The notes under the pieces were generated by a model that saw only the letters and a list, made by a program, of their open reading frames with translations, did no database searches and was not told the origin of the DNA. Positions 34,369 to 41,752 of a DNA stretch of 64,000 bases are shown here, in pieces. The first letter of the stretch is position 1, and each line of letters starts with the position of its first letter. Where the stretch lies: positions 5,461-69,460 of the forward strand of contig JAVBKT010000014.1 of NCBI GenBank assembly GCA_031553915.1, written 5' to 3'. The position numbers and the translations under genes are program-made. Origin of the DNA: HGM13862 sp031553915. GTDB taxonomy: Bacteria; Bacillota; Dehalobacteriia; UBA4068.

Positions 34369-34980
34369 TTATTTTGCTTCGTTCAGCTTGCCAAAGGGTG
34401 CGCCGATCGGCAAAAAGGTACGGCCAAAATGATTATTCAAAACATTGGCGCCGCTGCCGTAAAAAGATAAGAGCGCGATAGCCAGCTCGGCAAAGGCAGC
34501 CAGCATATGGAACCCATGCGCCAGAGAGCTTTCCGGGAAGAGGGTGCTGACAGCAAGACCAATAAAGAGCAGATCAATGCAGACGAAAATGAGGAATAAT
34601 ACCTTGTTGGTGCGGGTGGCGCCGATAGTGAGAAAAATGGTCATGATCAAATAACCGATAAAAGCGAAACCCATCTGCGCCGGATCAAAATTAGACTGCA
34701 AGGCCTCACCAAGGGCGCCGAGATTAATCAGCCAAGAGGTAGCCATCGCCAGCCAGAAAAAGCCATAGGCGCAAAAAGCAGTGCCTCCAAAAACATTACC
34801 TTTTTTATAATCCAAAATACCCGCAGTTAGCTGGGCCAATGCGCCCAAAAAAATTGCCCACGGCAAAATATATGCTGTTCCATCTGTAATACCCAGCTTT
34901 TGGCTGGAAGCAACCAGGGTTACCATTGCTAAACCGAAGAGACCCAGGGCCGTCGGGTCAACATGTGTTTTTTCAGACAT
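34369..34980 (-). CDS. Acetate uptake transporter (GPR1/FUN34/YaaH, SatP-like)
   Basis: Six-helix membrane protein (203 aa) of the acetate/succinate channel family. The signature near the N-terminus appears as DPTALGLFGLAMVTLVAS (family NPAPLGLxG); helices follow through YILPWAIFLGALAQLTAGIL, the GTAFCAYGFFWLAMATSW segment and a C-terminal IALLSFYGSGANVLN. GGAGG lies 6 nt before the ATG at 34980; the longer frame to 35007 lacks a site. A promoter (TTGACA 35046-35051, 17 bp, TACCAT 35023-35028) reads into it. Confidence 0.92.
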   Translation of the reverse strand: MSEKTHVDPTALGLFGLAMVTLVASSQKLGITDGTAYILPWAIFLGALAQLTAGILDYKKGNVFGGTAFCAYGFFWLAMATSWLINLGALGEALQSNFDPAQMGFAFIGYLIMTIFLTIGATRTNKVLFLIFVCIDLLFIGLAVSTLFPESSLAHGFHMLAAFAELAIALLSFYGSGANVLNNHFGRTFLPIGAPFGKLNEAK

Positions 34981-35099
34981 TTCTCGCCTCCGCATACTTT
35001 TTTTCATTACACACTGTATGCTATGGTATCAAACCCGTCATTGCCTGTCAATAGCTTAAATATTTTTTCTTTTGCGGATTTTATTGCCAGAACAGTTTT

Positions 35100-35128
35100 T
35101 TGCATTTGCATACGCATAATGATATAAT
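35100..35128 (+). promoter_or_regulatory. Promoter of the DHCW-cupin gene
   Basis: TTGCAT (35100-35105), 17 bp, TATAAT (35123-35128). Confidence 0.75.
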
Positions 35129-35176
35129 ATTTTTATTACTAGATAAAAACAGAGAAACAAATGAAGGGAGAACGCT

Positions 35177-35509
35177 ATGGACATTCAGGGAGTACCTTTC
35201 ACTGTTGTTGACTGGAACAAGATGGAAAAAACCGTTTATCCCGGGGCAGCCGGTGAAGCCACTTGGCGCATCTTTGAAATGGGTAATATCCGCGTACGCA
35301 TGGTTGAATATAGCCCCGGCTATGAAGCTGACGGCTGGTGTGACCGAGGGCATGTGCTGCTGGTCTATGAAGGAGAGCTGATTAGCGAAAGGCAGGACGG
35401 CACCATTAATGTGCTAAAGGCCGGTATGAGCTATCAAACCTCGAACGACCCCCAAAATATGCACCGCTCCCGCACCCAAACAGGAGCAAAATTATATATC
35501 GTTGATTAG
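35177..35509 (+). CDS. DHCW-motif-like cupin fold protein
   Basis: Single-domain cupin of 110 aa. The probable metal-site region is YEADGWCDRGHVLLVYEGEL, near the D-x-W-C-x-x-G-H pattern of the DHCW cupin group; a second His-containing region MHRSRTQTGAKLYIVD closes the barrel. No substrate is known for the family. GAAGGGAG precedes ATG 35177. It forms a single-gene unit with its own promoter and a perfect-palindrome terminator. Confidence 0.85.
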   Translation: MDIQGVPFTVVDWNKMEKTVYPGAAGEATWRIFEMGNIRVRMVEYSPGYEADGWCDRGHVLLVYEGELISERQDGTINVLKAGMSYQTSNDPQNMHRSRTQTGAKLYIVD

Positions 35510-35512
35510 CCA

Positions 35513-35540
35513 AAAGCCAAAGTAAATTTACTTTGGCTTT
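35513..35540 (+). terminator. Terminator of the cupin gene
   Basis: Perfect 28-bp palindrome centred on AAATTT, AAAGCCAAAGTAAA / TTTACTTTGGCTTT. Confidence 0.8.
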
Positions 35541-35605
35541 CCTGTTGCCGATTTATACAATTTGTAGTATTCTGTATATATAAACTTCTCCAAGGAGGCA
35601 GGCCG

Positions 35606-36301
35606 ATGTTTTGGTATGAAAAAATTGCTACTACTCCCCTGCATTTTCATTGGCTGGTCCGCTTTATCCTGCTGCCAGCTCATGCCATCTTCCTCATCAT
35701 AACCTTTATTTTGGCAACCCTTAATCTTACTATCGGCGGAGTCAGCGCCTATGCCCTGCTCTTTTTGCAATATATCGTACCCTTTGTTTTTACTGTTTTA
35801 ATTTTTATCGGCTTTTTCAACTGGCGCAAATATGCCTGGGCGCTGATGATTATCATGTCATTATTTTATACTGCCGTTGGCATCATTATCACTGCTTCCT
35901 ATGCCATACTGTTTTCCGCCCGCGAGGTTCCCGCCTGGTTTAGGGATCTGCCTACCGTTTATAATTTCAGCATGCTCTGGATGACTATTATCTCCGCCCT
36001 GCTGACCGCAGCCTGTATCTTCATCTTTCTCTACTACCTCAAAAGAAAACAGCTCTTTTTGCTGTCAGAGGCCCAAGAGGATTTTCCTCCTCCCTTCCAT
36101 CTGGGCAGCAAAACAGTAGAAATAGATTATCCCGGTACAGAACCATCCGAGCTTACCGACCAACCCCCGCTGCAACATCACGATTTTTCTTACTATCCGG
36201 TGGAAAAGACTAATAACATAAATAACTTTTGCCCTAATTGCGGCTCATTGCTCAGCAACGGCAGCACTCTTTGCGACAGCTGTGGCACAAAGATAGAATA
36301 A
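35606..36301 (+). CDS. Membrane protein with C-terminal zinc ribbon
   Basis: Unrecognised protein of 231 aa. Four hydrophobic segments (FILLPAHAIFLIITFILATL, LFLQYIVPFVFTVLIFIGFF, ALMIIMSLFYTAVGIIITAS, MLWMTIISALLTAACIFIFL) are followed by a polar linker and a zinc ribbon NFCPNCGSLLSNGSTLCDSC at the C-terminus. AAGGAGG precedes ATG 35606. A possible promoter is TTGCCG (35545-35550), 17 bp, TATTCT (35568-35573). Zinc-ribbon tails of this kind are common in clostridial membrane proteins with no fixed role. Confidence 0.8.
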   Translation: MFWYEKIATTPLHFHWLVRFILLPAHAIFLIITFILATLNLTIGGVSAYALLFLQYIVPFVFTVLIFIGFFNWRKYAWALMIIMSLFYTAVGIIITASYAILFSAREVPAWFRDLPTVYNFSMLWMTIISALLTAACIFIFLYYLKRKQLFLLSEAQEDFPPPFHLGSKTVEIDYPGTEPSELTDQPPLQHHDFSYYPVEKTNNINNFCPNCGSLLSNGSTLCDSCGTKIE

Positions 36302-36321
36302 AACAAGTTAATCCCATATCT

Positions 36322-36352
36322 AAAGCACAGCTTTTTTAATGCTGTGCTTTTT
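36322..36352 (+). terminator. Terminator of the zinc-ribbon membrane gene
   Basis: AAAGCACAGC (36322-36331) / GCTGTGCTTT (36341-36350) then TT. Confidence 0.8.
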
Positions 36353-36425
36353 CCTGTTTATTCATAAGCAACAAAAACCGACAATATATTATTACAGCAA
36401 TTATTTATCTTCTTGGAGGTGGCTT

Positions 36426-36704
36426 ATGGATATCATGCAATTTTTCCAGCAGTTTCTCATTGAACAGGCTTTGATTCTCGTTCCGGTATTGATGGTTATT
36501 GGCGCTTTTCTCAAAAAGACGCCCAAGGTATCAAGCTGGTCAATTCCCTGGATTCTCTTTGTTCTTGGCATTATTGGCGGCATGCTGATACTTGGCTTTA
36601 ATATTTACGGAATGATGCAAGGGATTATAGCCTCCGGTGTGGCGGTATTTGCGCATCAGCTCTACAAGCAAGCAAAGAATGGCTCAGCATCAAAAAGAAG
36701 CTGA
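36426..36704 (+). CDS. Phage-holin-like small membrane protein
   Basis: Protein of 92 aa with the pattern of clostridial phage holins: IEQALILVPVLMVIGAFLKK, WSIPWILFVLGIIGGMLI, then GMMQGIIASGVAVFAHQLY and a basic-polar tail. GGAGG lies 7 nt before ATG 36426. No endolysin, tail or other phage gene is beside it, so it is an orphan, either a remnant or a domesticated toxin-like protein. An inverted repeat (36678-36688 with 36700-36710) overlaps its end and may terminate it. Confidence 0.78.
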   Translation: MDIMQFFQQFLIEQALILVPVLMVIGAFLKKTPKVSSWSIPWILFVLGIIGGMLILGFNIYGMMQGIIASGVAVFAHQLYKQAKNGSASKRS

Positions 36705-36799
36705 GCCATTCATGGTTTCAAATATGCTGGTAATACGCCTCAGATTGCGGCAACACCATATCTTGTAACATAAGAGGATTTTCACAGTATATAATATGT

Positions 36800-36878
36800 G
36801 GTAAAATGGGCTTATGTGTATATACATGAAAGAGGTATTGTGCTTTATGTATGAGGGGAAAGCTGGGCCCATTTTACC
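36800..36878. repeat. Long inverted repeat of unknown role
   Basis: GGTAAAATGGGC (36800-36811) and GCCCATTTTACC (36867-36878), perfect, with a 55-nt middle that contains GTGTATATACATG. It follows a TATAAT at 36790-36795 with no good -35. It could be a small RNA or a terminator of the minus-strand RHH gene. Confidence 0.45.
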
Positions 36879-36889
36879 AAAACTATTAG

Positions 36890-37099
36890 CTAAAGATCAT
36901 TAATATCCTTTTGAGCAGCAAAATTACAGGTATTATCCGTAACCGCTGTTTTTTCATAGGCCGCAAGCCCGGCATTAACCAATGAGCGAATCATTTCTGC
37001 CTGCGAACAATTATAGAAAACATCCTTTTTTAGTTTATCGAGACATATCTCCATATCCGGTGTGATGGAAAAGGTTGTCCGTTTGATCATTTTCGGCAT
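36890..37099 (-). CDS. RHH protein, divergent from the RHH/ImmA-IrrE pair
   Basis: A 69-residue protein with an RHH-like start: MIKRTTFSITPDMEICLDKL, second helix region NCSQAEMIRSLVNAGLAAY, and a short polar tail. AAAGGGGG precedes the ATG at 37099. It is transcribed away from the RHH/ImmA-IrrE operon across a 155-bp control region with a palindromic operator, so cross-regulation is likely. No toxin is encoded directly downstream on its strand. Confidence 0.75.
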   Translation of the reverse strand: MPKMIKRTTFSITPDMEICLDKLKKDVFYNCSQAEMIRSLVNAGLAAYEKTAVTDNTCNFAAQKDINDL

Positions 37100-37153
37100 A
37101 TTATCCCCCTTTCAGGCAAATAATAATATAGTAATTACTACAACCCCATTTTA

Positions 37154-37170
37154 GTTCATCGGTGATGAAC
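37154..37170. promoter_or_regulatory. Palindromic operator between divergent RHH genes
   Basis: GTTCATC-GGT-GATGAAC, 7-bp arms; a further GATGAAC half-site is at 37218-37224, just before a TATAAT (37230-37235) that would serve the plus-strand operon. Confidence 0.65.
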
Positions 37171-37254
37171 CTGTCAAGTCTTTTCTTGCTTTTCTCTCAA
37201 AAATCCTTCCCATAAGTGATGAACTGATGTATAATACTAGCTGAGGTGATAATT

Positions 37255-37569
37255 ATGCCAACTCAAAAACCGCGTTATTGTATTACTGTTGATGAAGAAC
37301 TCTTAAAGAAAATTGACGATTTTCGCTTTGAAAATAGGTTTAATAGCCGATCGCAGGCTACACTGGCATTAATACATCTGGGTATTAATGCCTTAGAAAA
37401 GCAACAAGACTCTTCCCCTACGGACATATCCGAATCCCCTTATACCATGGTAGCCCGCGGCGGCAAAAGCGTTGAACAAATATCTGACCCTAAAATAGTT
37501 AAAGTGTTGGACCGGATTTTTGCGGAACAATTTGGAGATGATACCAATGAGAAAAGCTCGCAAAAATGA
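37255..37569 (+). CDS. RHH protein paired with ImmA/IrrE peptidase
   Basis: Protein of 104 aa. The first 50 residues are RHH-like (KPRYCITVDEELLKKIDDFR, then NSRSQATLALIHLGINAL); the remainder is a polar tail (ARGGKSVEQISDPKIVKVLD) that could be the peptidase-sensitive or interaction part. GAGGTG precedes ATG 37255. Its last 23 bp overlap the ImmA/IrrE gene. The arrangement resembles a DNA-binding regulator plus cognate metallopeptidase, with RHH in place of the usual XRE regulator. Confidence 0.78.
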   Translation: MPTQKPRYCITVDEELLKKIDDFRFENRFNSRSQATLALIHLGINALEKQQDSSPTDISESPYTMVARGGKSVEQISDPKIVKVLDRIFAEQFGDDTNEKSSQK

Positions 37570-38164
37570 GATTAAAAAAATTGTTCTTCGTCTCTTAAGA
37601 TACACCAATACTCAATATCTTCCTGTTGACCTTGAGGGCATTAAAACCATGCTGGGTATTAAATGCCTTTCTTTTTGTCAGCTTGAACATAGCATATTTC
37701 CACAGGATAGTGATGGGTTTTCCATTAAAAAAAACACTGCTTCCGGTAAGCAGTTCCTTGTTATCTATAATCATAATATGCCCTTTGAGAGGGTTCGTTG
37801 GACTGATGCCCATGAAATCGGCCATTGCTGCCTGGGGCATCTTGATAGCCAGCAAATCAATCAGGAAATGGAGCAGGAGGCAAACTATTTTGCCAAAGAA
37901 CTGCTGATGCCGCTGGCTGTTTTGGACAAGCTAAATATCAAAAAGCCCGCCGATATAAGCAAAAAATGCGGCGTATCCTATAGCGCGGCTTTTAACCGCA
38001 TCGCTGATTTTGAGGAATATGCTTTTTATCAGCGCAGATATGGATACAGCGCGCTCGACGAACAATTTATTAAGCAATTTTGCGCAATGTATGATGCAGG
38101 CGAGACTCCCGCTGTGCCAGATAATGCAAAAAAGGTTATTGCTGGCGTGACCGGCAAACCGTAG
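37547..38164 (+). CDS. ImmA/IrrE family metallo-endopeptidase
   Basis: Zinc peptidase (205 aa) of the group that cleaves DNA-binding repressors in response to DNA damage or element signals (ImmA of ICEBs1, IrrE of Deinococcus). The zinc motif is TDAHEIGHCCLGH, followed by the third ligand region EQEANYFAKELLMP. GGAG precedes ATG 37547, inside the end of the RHH gene. Its likely target, inferred from gene order, is the RHH protein. No integrase or other mobile-element gene is near. Confidence 0.88.
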   Translation: MRKARKNEIKKIVLRLLRYTNTQYLPVDLEGIKTMLGIKCLSFCQLEHSIFPQDSDGFSIKKNTASGKQFLVIYNHNMPFERVRWTDAHEIGHCCLGHLDSQQINQEMEQEANYFAKELLMPLAVLDKLNIKKPADISKKCGVSYSAAFNRIADFEEYAFYQRRYGYSALDEQFIKQFCAMYDAGETPAVPDNAKKVIAGVTGKP

Positions 38165-38200
38165 TGACGGCTGTTTTGATGGATGTTTTACCCTTTGATT

Positions 38201-38250
38201 AAAACACCCCCATATTTACCTCAAGACAAGGTAACTATGGGGGTGTTTTA
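38201..38250. terminator. Bidirectional terminator between immA-like gene and histidine kinase
   Basis: Stem AAAACACCCCCATA (38201-38214) / TATGGGGGTGTTTT (38236-38249), with an inner stem TTACCT/AGGTAA. Confidence 0.92.
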
Positions 38251-38277
38251 AAAAATCAGCGTAAGCTAAAAATCGTT

Positions 38278-39984
38278 CTAAGCTAAATAATAAGAAAGCT
38301 TGCGCATCATGTCGTCATAATCAATCGGTTTGCCAATATGATCGTTCATGCCTGCCTGCAGACATTTATTCACATCCTCCTGGAAGACATTAGCTGTCAT
38401 CGCCACAATGGGCACTCTCCGGGCCTGAGGATATGGCAGCGCGCGAATGGCTTTAGCTGATTCATAACCTCCCATTATTGGCATGTGAATATCCATAAGG
38501 ATCAGATCAATAGTCTCCGGCGCAACCAGAAATGCATCCAAAGCCTGCTGGCCATCTTCCACGCAATCAATGATAGCGCCGGTATCCGCCAGCAGCTCGC
38601 AGACAATCTCTCTATTTATTTCAATATCTTCCGCCAAAAGGATATGCTTACCCCGGAAATTAATATTGATCGGTATATCCTCTTCTGCTTGACTATCCTC
38701 CTGATAATCAAGAGCTATCTCTATGGGAATAGTAACAGTAAAAGTGGAGCCTTGGCCCATCTCAGAGACCACGCCAATCTCCCCGCCCAGCATATCCACA
38801 ATGCTCTTGGAGATAGCCAGCCCCAAGCCGGTGCCGCCAAATTTTCTGGAGATACTGCTGTCAGCCTGCTCAAAAGGTGAAAACAGCTTTTTCACCTGCT
38901 CCTCGGTCATGCCAATACCGGTATCAGCAATGGCTACCTGGAGACTGATAGCGCTATCTTCCCTAGCAATCTGCCGCACAGTCATGGTGATAGCGCCATT
39001 ATCGGGAGTGAATTTCACCGCATTGGCGAGAATATTGGTCAGCACCTGACTCAAGTGCTGCTTATCTGAGATAATATTTTTGGGCACATCAGCAGCGATA
39101 TCAACACTCAGCTGCTGCTTCCGCGAACCGGCGCGAAAGGCCAGCACGCTGACTGCATTATTCAGCATCTTTTCTAAATTGAAGGCAGAATAAAACAGCT
39201 CCAGCTTGCCGGATTCAATCTTGGACATATCGAGAATATCATTAATCACGCCCAGTAAATGGGTGGAGGCATTATCAATCTTTTCCATGCAGGCATGTAT
39301 CTCTGTGGTGCTGTTGGCCCTTTGGGCGATATTGGACATGCCAATGATAGCATTAAGCGGCGTGCGCATCTCATGGCTCATATTAGCCAGAAAAGCAGAT
39401 TTGGCCTTATTGGCTTTTTCCGCCTGCTCCTTGGCGTCCATCAGTTCGGTAACATCATGCACCAGCGCCATCGAACCATCAGCATTGCCAGCCTCGTCAA
39501 GCATGGGTGAAAAATGCACCTGATAGCGCCGAGAGTTACCGGTATTGCCAATATCATAATATGCCTCAGTGACAACGGTCATTTTTTGGCCGATGGCTTG
39601 ATCAACAATGCTGTCGCTAATGCCATCAAAATCCCCGGTAACAAAATTGGCAAAAACATCTTTATAATGCCTGCCATTGATCAGGCCAAAGTTCGCAATA
39701 TTGGCCTGTTTCAAAAAAGAGCTGGTACAATAGGTGAAACAGCCATTACTGTCAAACAAAAGAATGATATCCGGGCTATTATCGAGCAGCAGCTGCATAT
39801 ATTTTTCCTGCTTGCGCTGCTCCGCCGACATCATCGCCTCGACACTGTTTTTGGCGGCAAGAACCGTATTATTGCGTTCCTGCATAATGTGCATATTATT
39901 AAGCTGGCGCGCCATTCTTTTGTTCTCTCTGGTCAGCCGCGATATTTCCAGCTCATATTGTTCTTTATTCAGTTCGTCTGCCAC
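38278..39984 (-). CDS. PAS hybrid sensor histidine kinase
   Basis: Cytoplasmic signalling protein (568 aa), no transmembrane segment. Order: coiled coil (about 1-60), PAS domain (about 62-185, LLLDNSPDIILLFDSNGCFT), linker coil, HisKA with phospho-His in FLANMSHEMRTPLNAIIGMS, HATPase with N-box NILANAVKFTPDNGAI and G-boxes ADTGIGM and GGTGLGLAISK, then a receiver domain with acidic ILLAEDIEINRE, phospho-Asp in LILMDIHMPIMGG and Lys in HIGKP. The FIST gene is 31 bp upstream in the same operon and probably supplies the input. No separate output regulator is adjacent. Confidence 0.94.
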   Translation of the reverse strand: MADELNKEQYELEISRLTRENKRMARQLNNMHIMQERNNTVLAAKNSVEAMMSAEQRKQEKYMQLLLDNSPDIILLFDSNGCFTYCTSSFLKQANIANFGLINGRHYKDVFANFVTGDFDGISDSIVDQAIGQKMTVVTEAYYDIGNTGNSRRYQVHFSPMLDEAGNADGSMALVHDVTELMDAKEQAEKANKAKSAFLANMSHEMRTPLNAIIGMSNIAQRANSTTEIHACMEKIDNASTHLLGVINDILDMSKIESGKLELFYSAFNLEKMLNNAVSVLAFRAGSRKQQLSVDIAADVPKNIISDKQHLSQVLTNILANAVKFTPDNGAITMTVRQIAREDSAISLQVAIADTGIGMTEEQVKKLFSPFEQADSSISRKFGGTGLGLAISKSIVDMLGGEIGVVSEMGQGSTFTVTIPIEIALDYQEDSQAEEDIPININFRGKHILLAEDIEINREIVCELLADTGAIIDCVEDGQQALDAFLVAPETIDLILMDIHMPIMGGYESAKAIRALPYPQARRVPIVAMTANVFQEDVNKCLQAGMNDHIGKPIDYDDMMRKLSYYLA

Positions 39985-40015
39985 TATTCTTCACCACCCA
40001 ATAATAGCCAATCAC

Positions 40016-41176
40016 CTAAAAAATGCAAGCAATAAGTGAAAAATTATGGAATCTGTTAAGCAAATTGCCATCAGAATCAGCAATGGGGCAGATCTCTCCG
40101 CCAGCATAAGCAAACTGATACGGCACAATGCCGTCAAACAGCTCCTTGGCCAAGTGCACCTCCGAATAGGCTGTTGTCCCCATGACAACATAACGGGAGC
40201 TGCAGGGGAACAGCAAAACACCGCTCTTTTTCCCGGTGCCGAGGGCTTCCAGCATTAGTCTTCTGCTGGTAGTCATCACATCCTCAGTATCAATTGAACC
40301 AATGGCCAAAGTCGCATTAACCGGCATATACCCGCCGCAAATAGCTGTTCCTTCTGGGGTTATCGTATACATGGCCCGTGCCACAGGCTGAGAGCCATCC
40401 TGATAATCGACCATAAAGGGAATCACACCGGCGCCCGCTCTTTCATCGCCGGTAGAAACGCCAATAGTCTGCAAATATTCCAACAAGGGTAAATCATTAA
40501 CCTTTTCCAGTAAAGCACCGCTTGATTTGGTGATAATCGCGCGGAATTTCTGGATTTTGTCTTCAGAAATAGACACCATGAAAAAGGTGGGGTCAACCTC
40601 TCCCCAAAGCAAAAGCATGGCCAAAGATGTTTGGGCTGCCTGGCCATTATGGAGCGTATAGCAGCGCGAATAATCTGAGGTATTATCACAGGAAACCATG
40701 CCAAAAAGCGGCGCGCCGTGGATAATATCAGACATGTTGATTAAAACATTTTCCGCTGCCACTGTGCGCAAAAGCGGCGCAAAGGTTATTACCATGGAGG
40801 GCATAGCTCCGCCCTCCCGGCAATTTGCCTCGGCAAAGGCTGCTTTAAGCGGCGCATCTGATTCGCCTTCAAGAGTAGTTGTCCAGCCAGAGGTAAATTT
40901 AATATCATCGCTGGTCAGGACTGAGAGGCATAACAACAGCTCATCAGCGGTGCCAGCAGTGGCGTTGGCAATGGTGGTGCTGCCAATGACATCAAAGGGC
41001 AGTTTTTCCGCTATATATTGGGCAACGCCGGTCTCAAAATAATCAGGATGGCAGGTCAGAATACCCGCAGCATGGGTAAGCTGGTTATTCTCTAAATCCA
41101 GCCCCTGCAAGATTTCCTCCAGAGCATATTGCCCTTCATCCACTTCTGTGGTAAAAGCAGTGAGCATTTTTAGCAT
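40016..41176 (-). CDS. FIST N/C domain sensor protein
   Basis: Protein of 386 aa with the FIST N domain (DYFETGVAQYIAEKLPFDVI, GSTTIANATAGT) and the FIST C domain (GVIPFMVDYQDGSQPVARAM to the C-terminal RYVVMGTTAYSEV). FIST domains are predicted to bind small ligands, possibly amino acids, and usually accompany histidine kinases or chemotaxis proteins, as here. The ATG at 41176 follows a GGGGG-containing site. A promoter lies at 41271-41299 on this strand, next to a 19-bp inverted repeat. Confidence 0.9.
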   Translation of the reverse strand: MLKMLTAFTTEVDEGQYALEEILQGLDLENNQLTHAAGILTCHPDYFETGVAQYIAEKLPFDVIGSTTIANATAGTADELLLCLSVLTSDDIKFTSGWTTTLEGESDAPLKAAFAEANCREGGAMPSMVITFAPLLRTVAAENVLINMSDIIHGAPLFGMVSCDNTSDYSRCYTLHNGQAAQTSLAMLLLWGEVDPTFFMVSISEDKIQKFRAIITKSSGALLEKVNDLPLLEYLQTIGVSTGDERAGAGVIPFMVDYQDGSQPVARAMYTITPEGTAICGGYMPVNATLAIGSIDTEDVMTTSRRLMLEALGTGKKSGVLLFPCSSRYVVMGTTAYSEVHLAKELFDGIVPYQFAYAGGEICPIADSDGNLLNRFHNFSLIACIF

Positions 41177-41270
41177 AATATACCCCCGGCGTATTCATTA
41201 GCGAAGATGCAATCTTCTGTTGAGAAAATACCACTACACTCTCTTGTTCACTAATCTGAAACCTATGGTA

Positions 41271-41299
41271 ATTATACTACAATCCGCCAAATATGTCGA
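41271..41299 (-). promoter_or_regulatory. Promoter of the FIST-kinase operon
   Basis: Minus strand: TCGACA (41294-41299), 17 bp, TATAAT (41271-41276). Confidence 0.7.
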
Positions 41300-41353
41300 G
41301 AAGATAATATCCATGTTGTTTTTACAGAAAAAGGACATGGATATTATCTTCTC
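41298..41353. repeat. 19-bp perfect inverted repeat upstream of FIST
   Basis: GAGAAGATAATATCCATGT (41298-41316) and its exact complement at 41335-41353, 18-nt loop. It touches the -35 box of the FIST promoter. No T-run follows on either strand. The remaining gap to 41580 holds no gene that I can support, only two open frames of about 15 codons. Confidence 0.8.
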
Positions 41354-41579
41354 TTGTCTGTGCTTGTTGGCCAATAAAAAATATCGGCTTAGATGATCAG
41401 GCCATACTTGATTTTAATCCGCTCCAGCTTTGCCATAAGGAGATTAATATAAATGAAAATCAAACAGGTAGATAGTATTATCTATTATTATTGACAGAAC
41501 AATTGTATGCCTTTTCCAACAATTATGTATTGGTACTGTGTTGTATCCTTTTTTGTGTCCTCGCTATATGTCGAGATAG

Positions 41580-41629
41580 CAAAAAGCCTGTTCGACAACC
41601 AAACAAACAGTCGTCTAACAGGCTTTTTT
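41580..41629 (-). terminator. Terminator of tRNA-Lys
   Basis: AGCCTGTT arms with A/T-rich ends at 41581-41592 and 41618-41629, plus an imperfect inner stem. Confidence 0.75.
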
Positions 41630-41705
41630 TGGTGGGCCAACAGGGGCTCGAACCCGGGACACCCTGATTAAGAGTCAGGTGCTCTACCAACTGAGCTATT
41701 GGCCC
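41630..41705 (-). tRNA. tRNA-Lys (CTT)
   Basis: 76 nt with encoded ACCA end. Acceptor GGGCCAA pairs with TTGGCCC; anticodon loop CTCTTAA gives CTT; T-loop GGTTCGAGCC. Confidence 0.97.
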
Positions 41706-41752
41706 GAACAGCAAAAATTGTACCCTATTGAGCGAAATTTGTCAAGCAAAAA

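Noticed and set aside
36426..38164. Prophage or ICE carrying the holin-like gene and ImmA-like peptidase
   Set aside because: No integrase, portal, capsid, tail, relaxase or attachment repeats in the region.
41386..41520. Tiny open frames of 13-15 codons with AAGGAG in the FIST-tRNA-Lys gap
   Set aside because: Too short to support as genes and lacking any other evidence; noted only as possible remnants.
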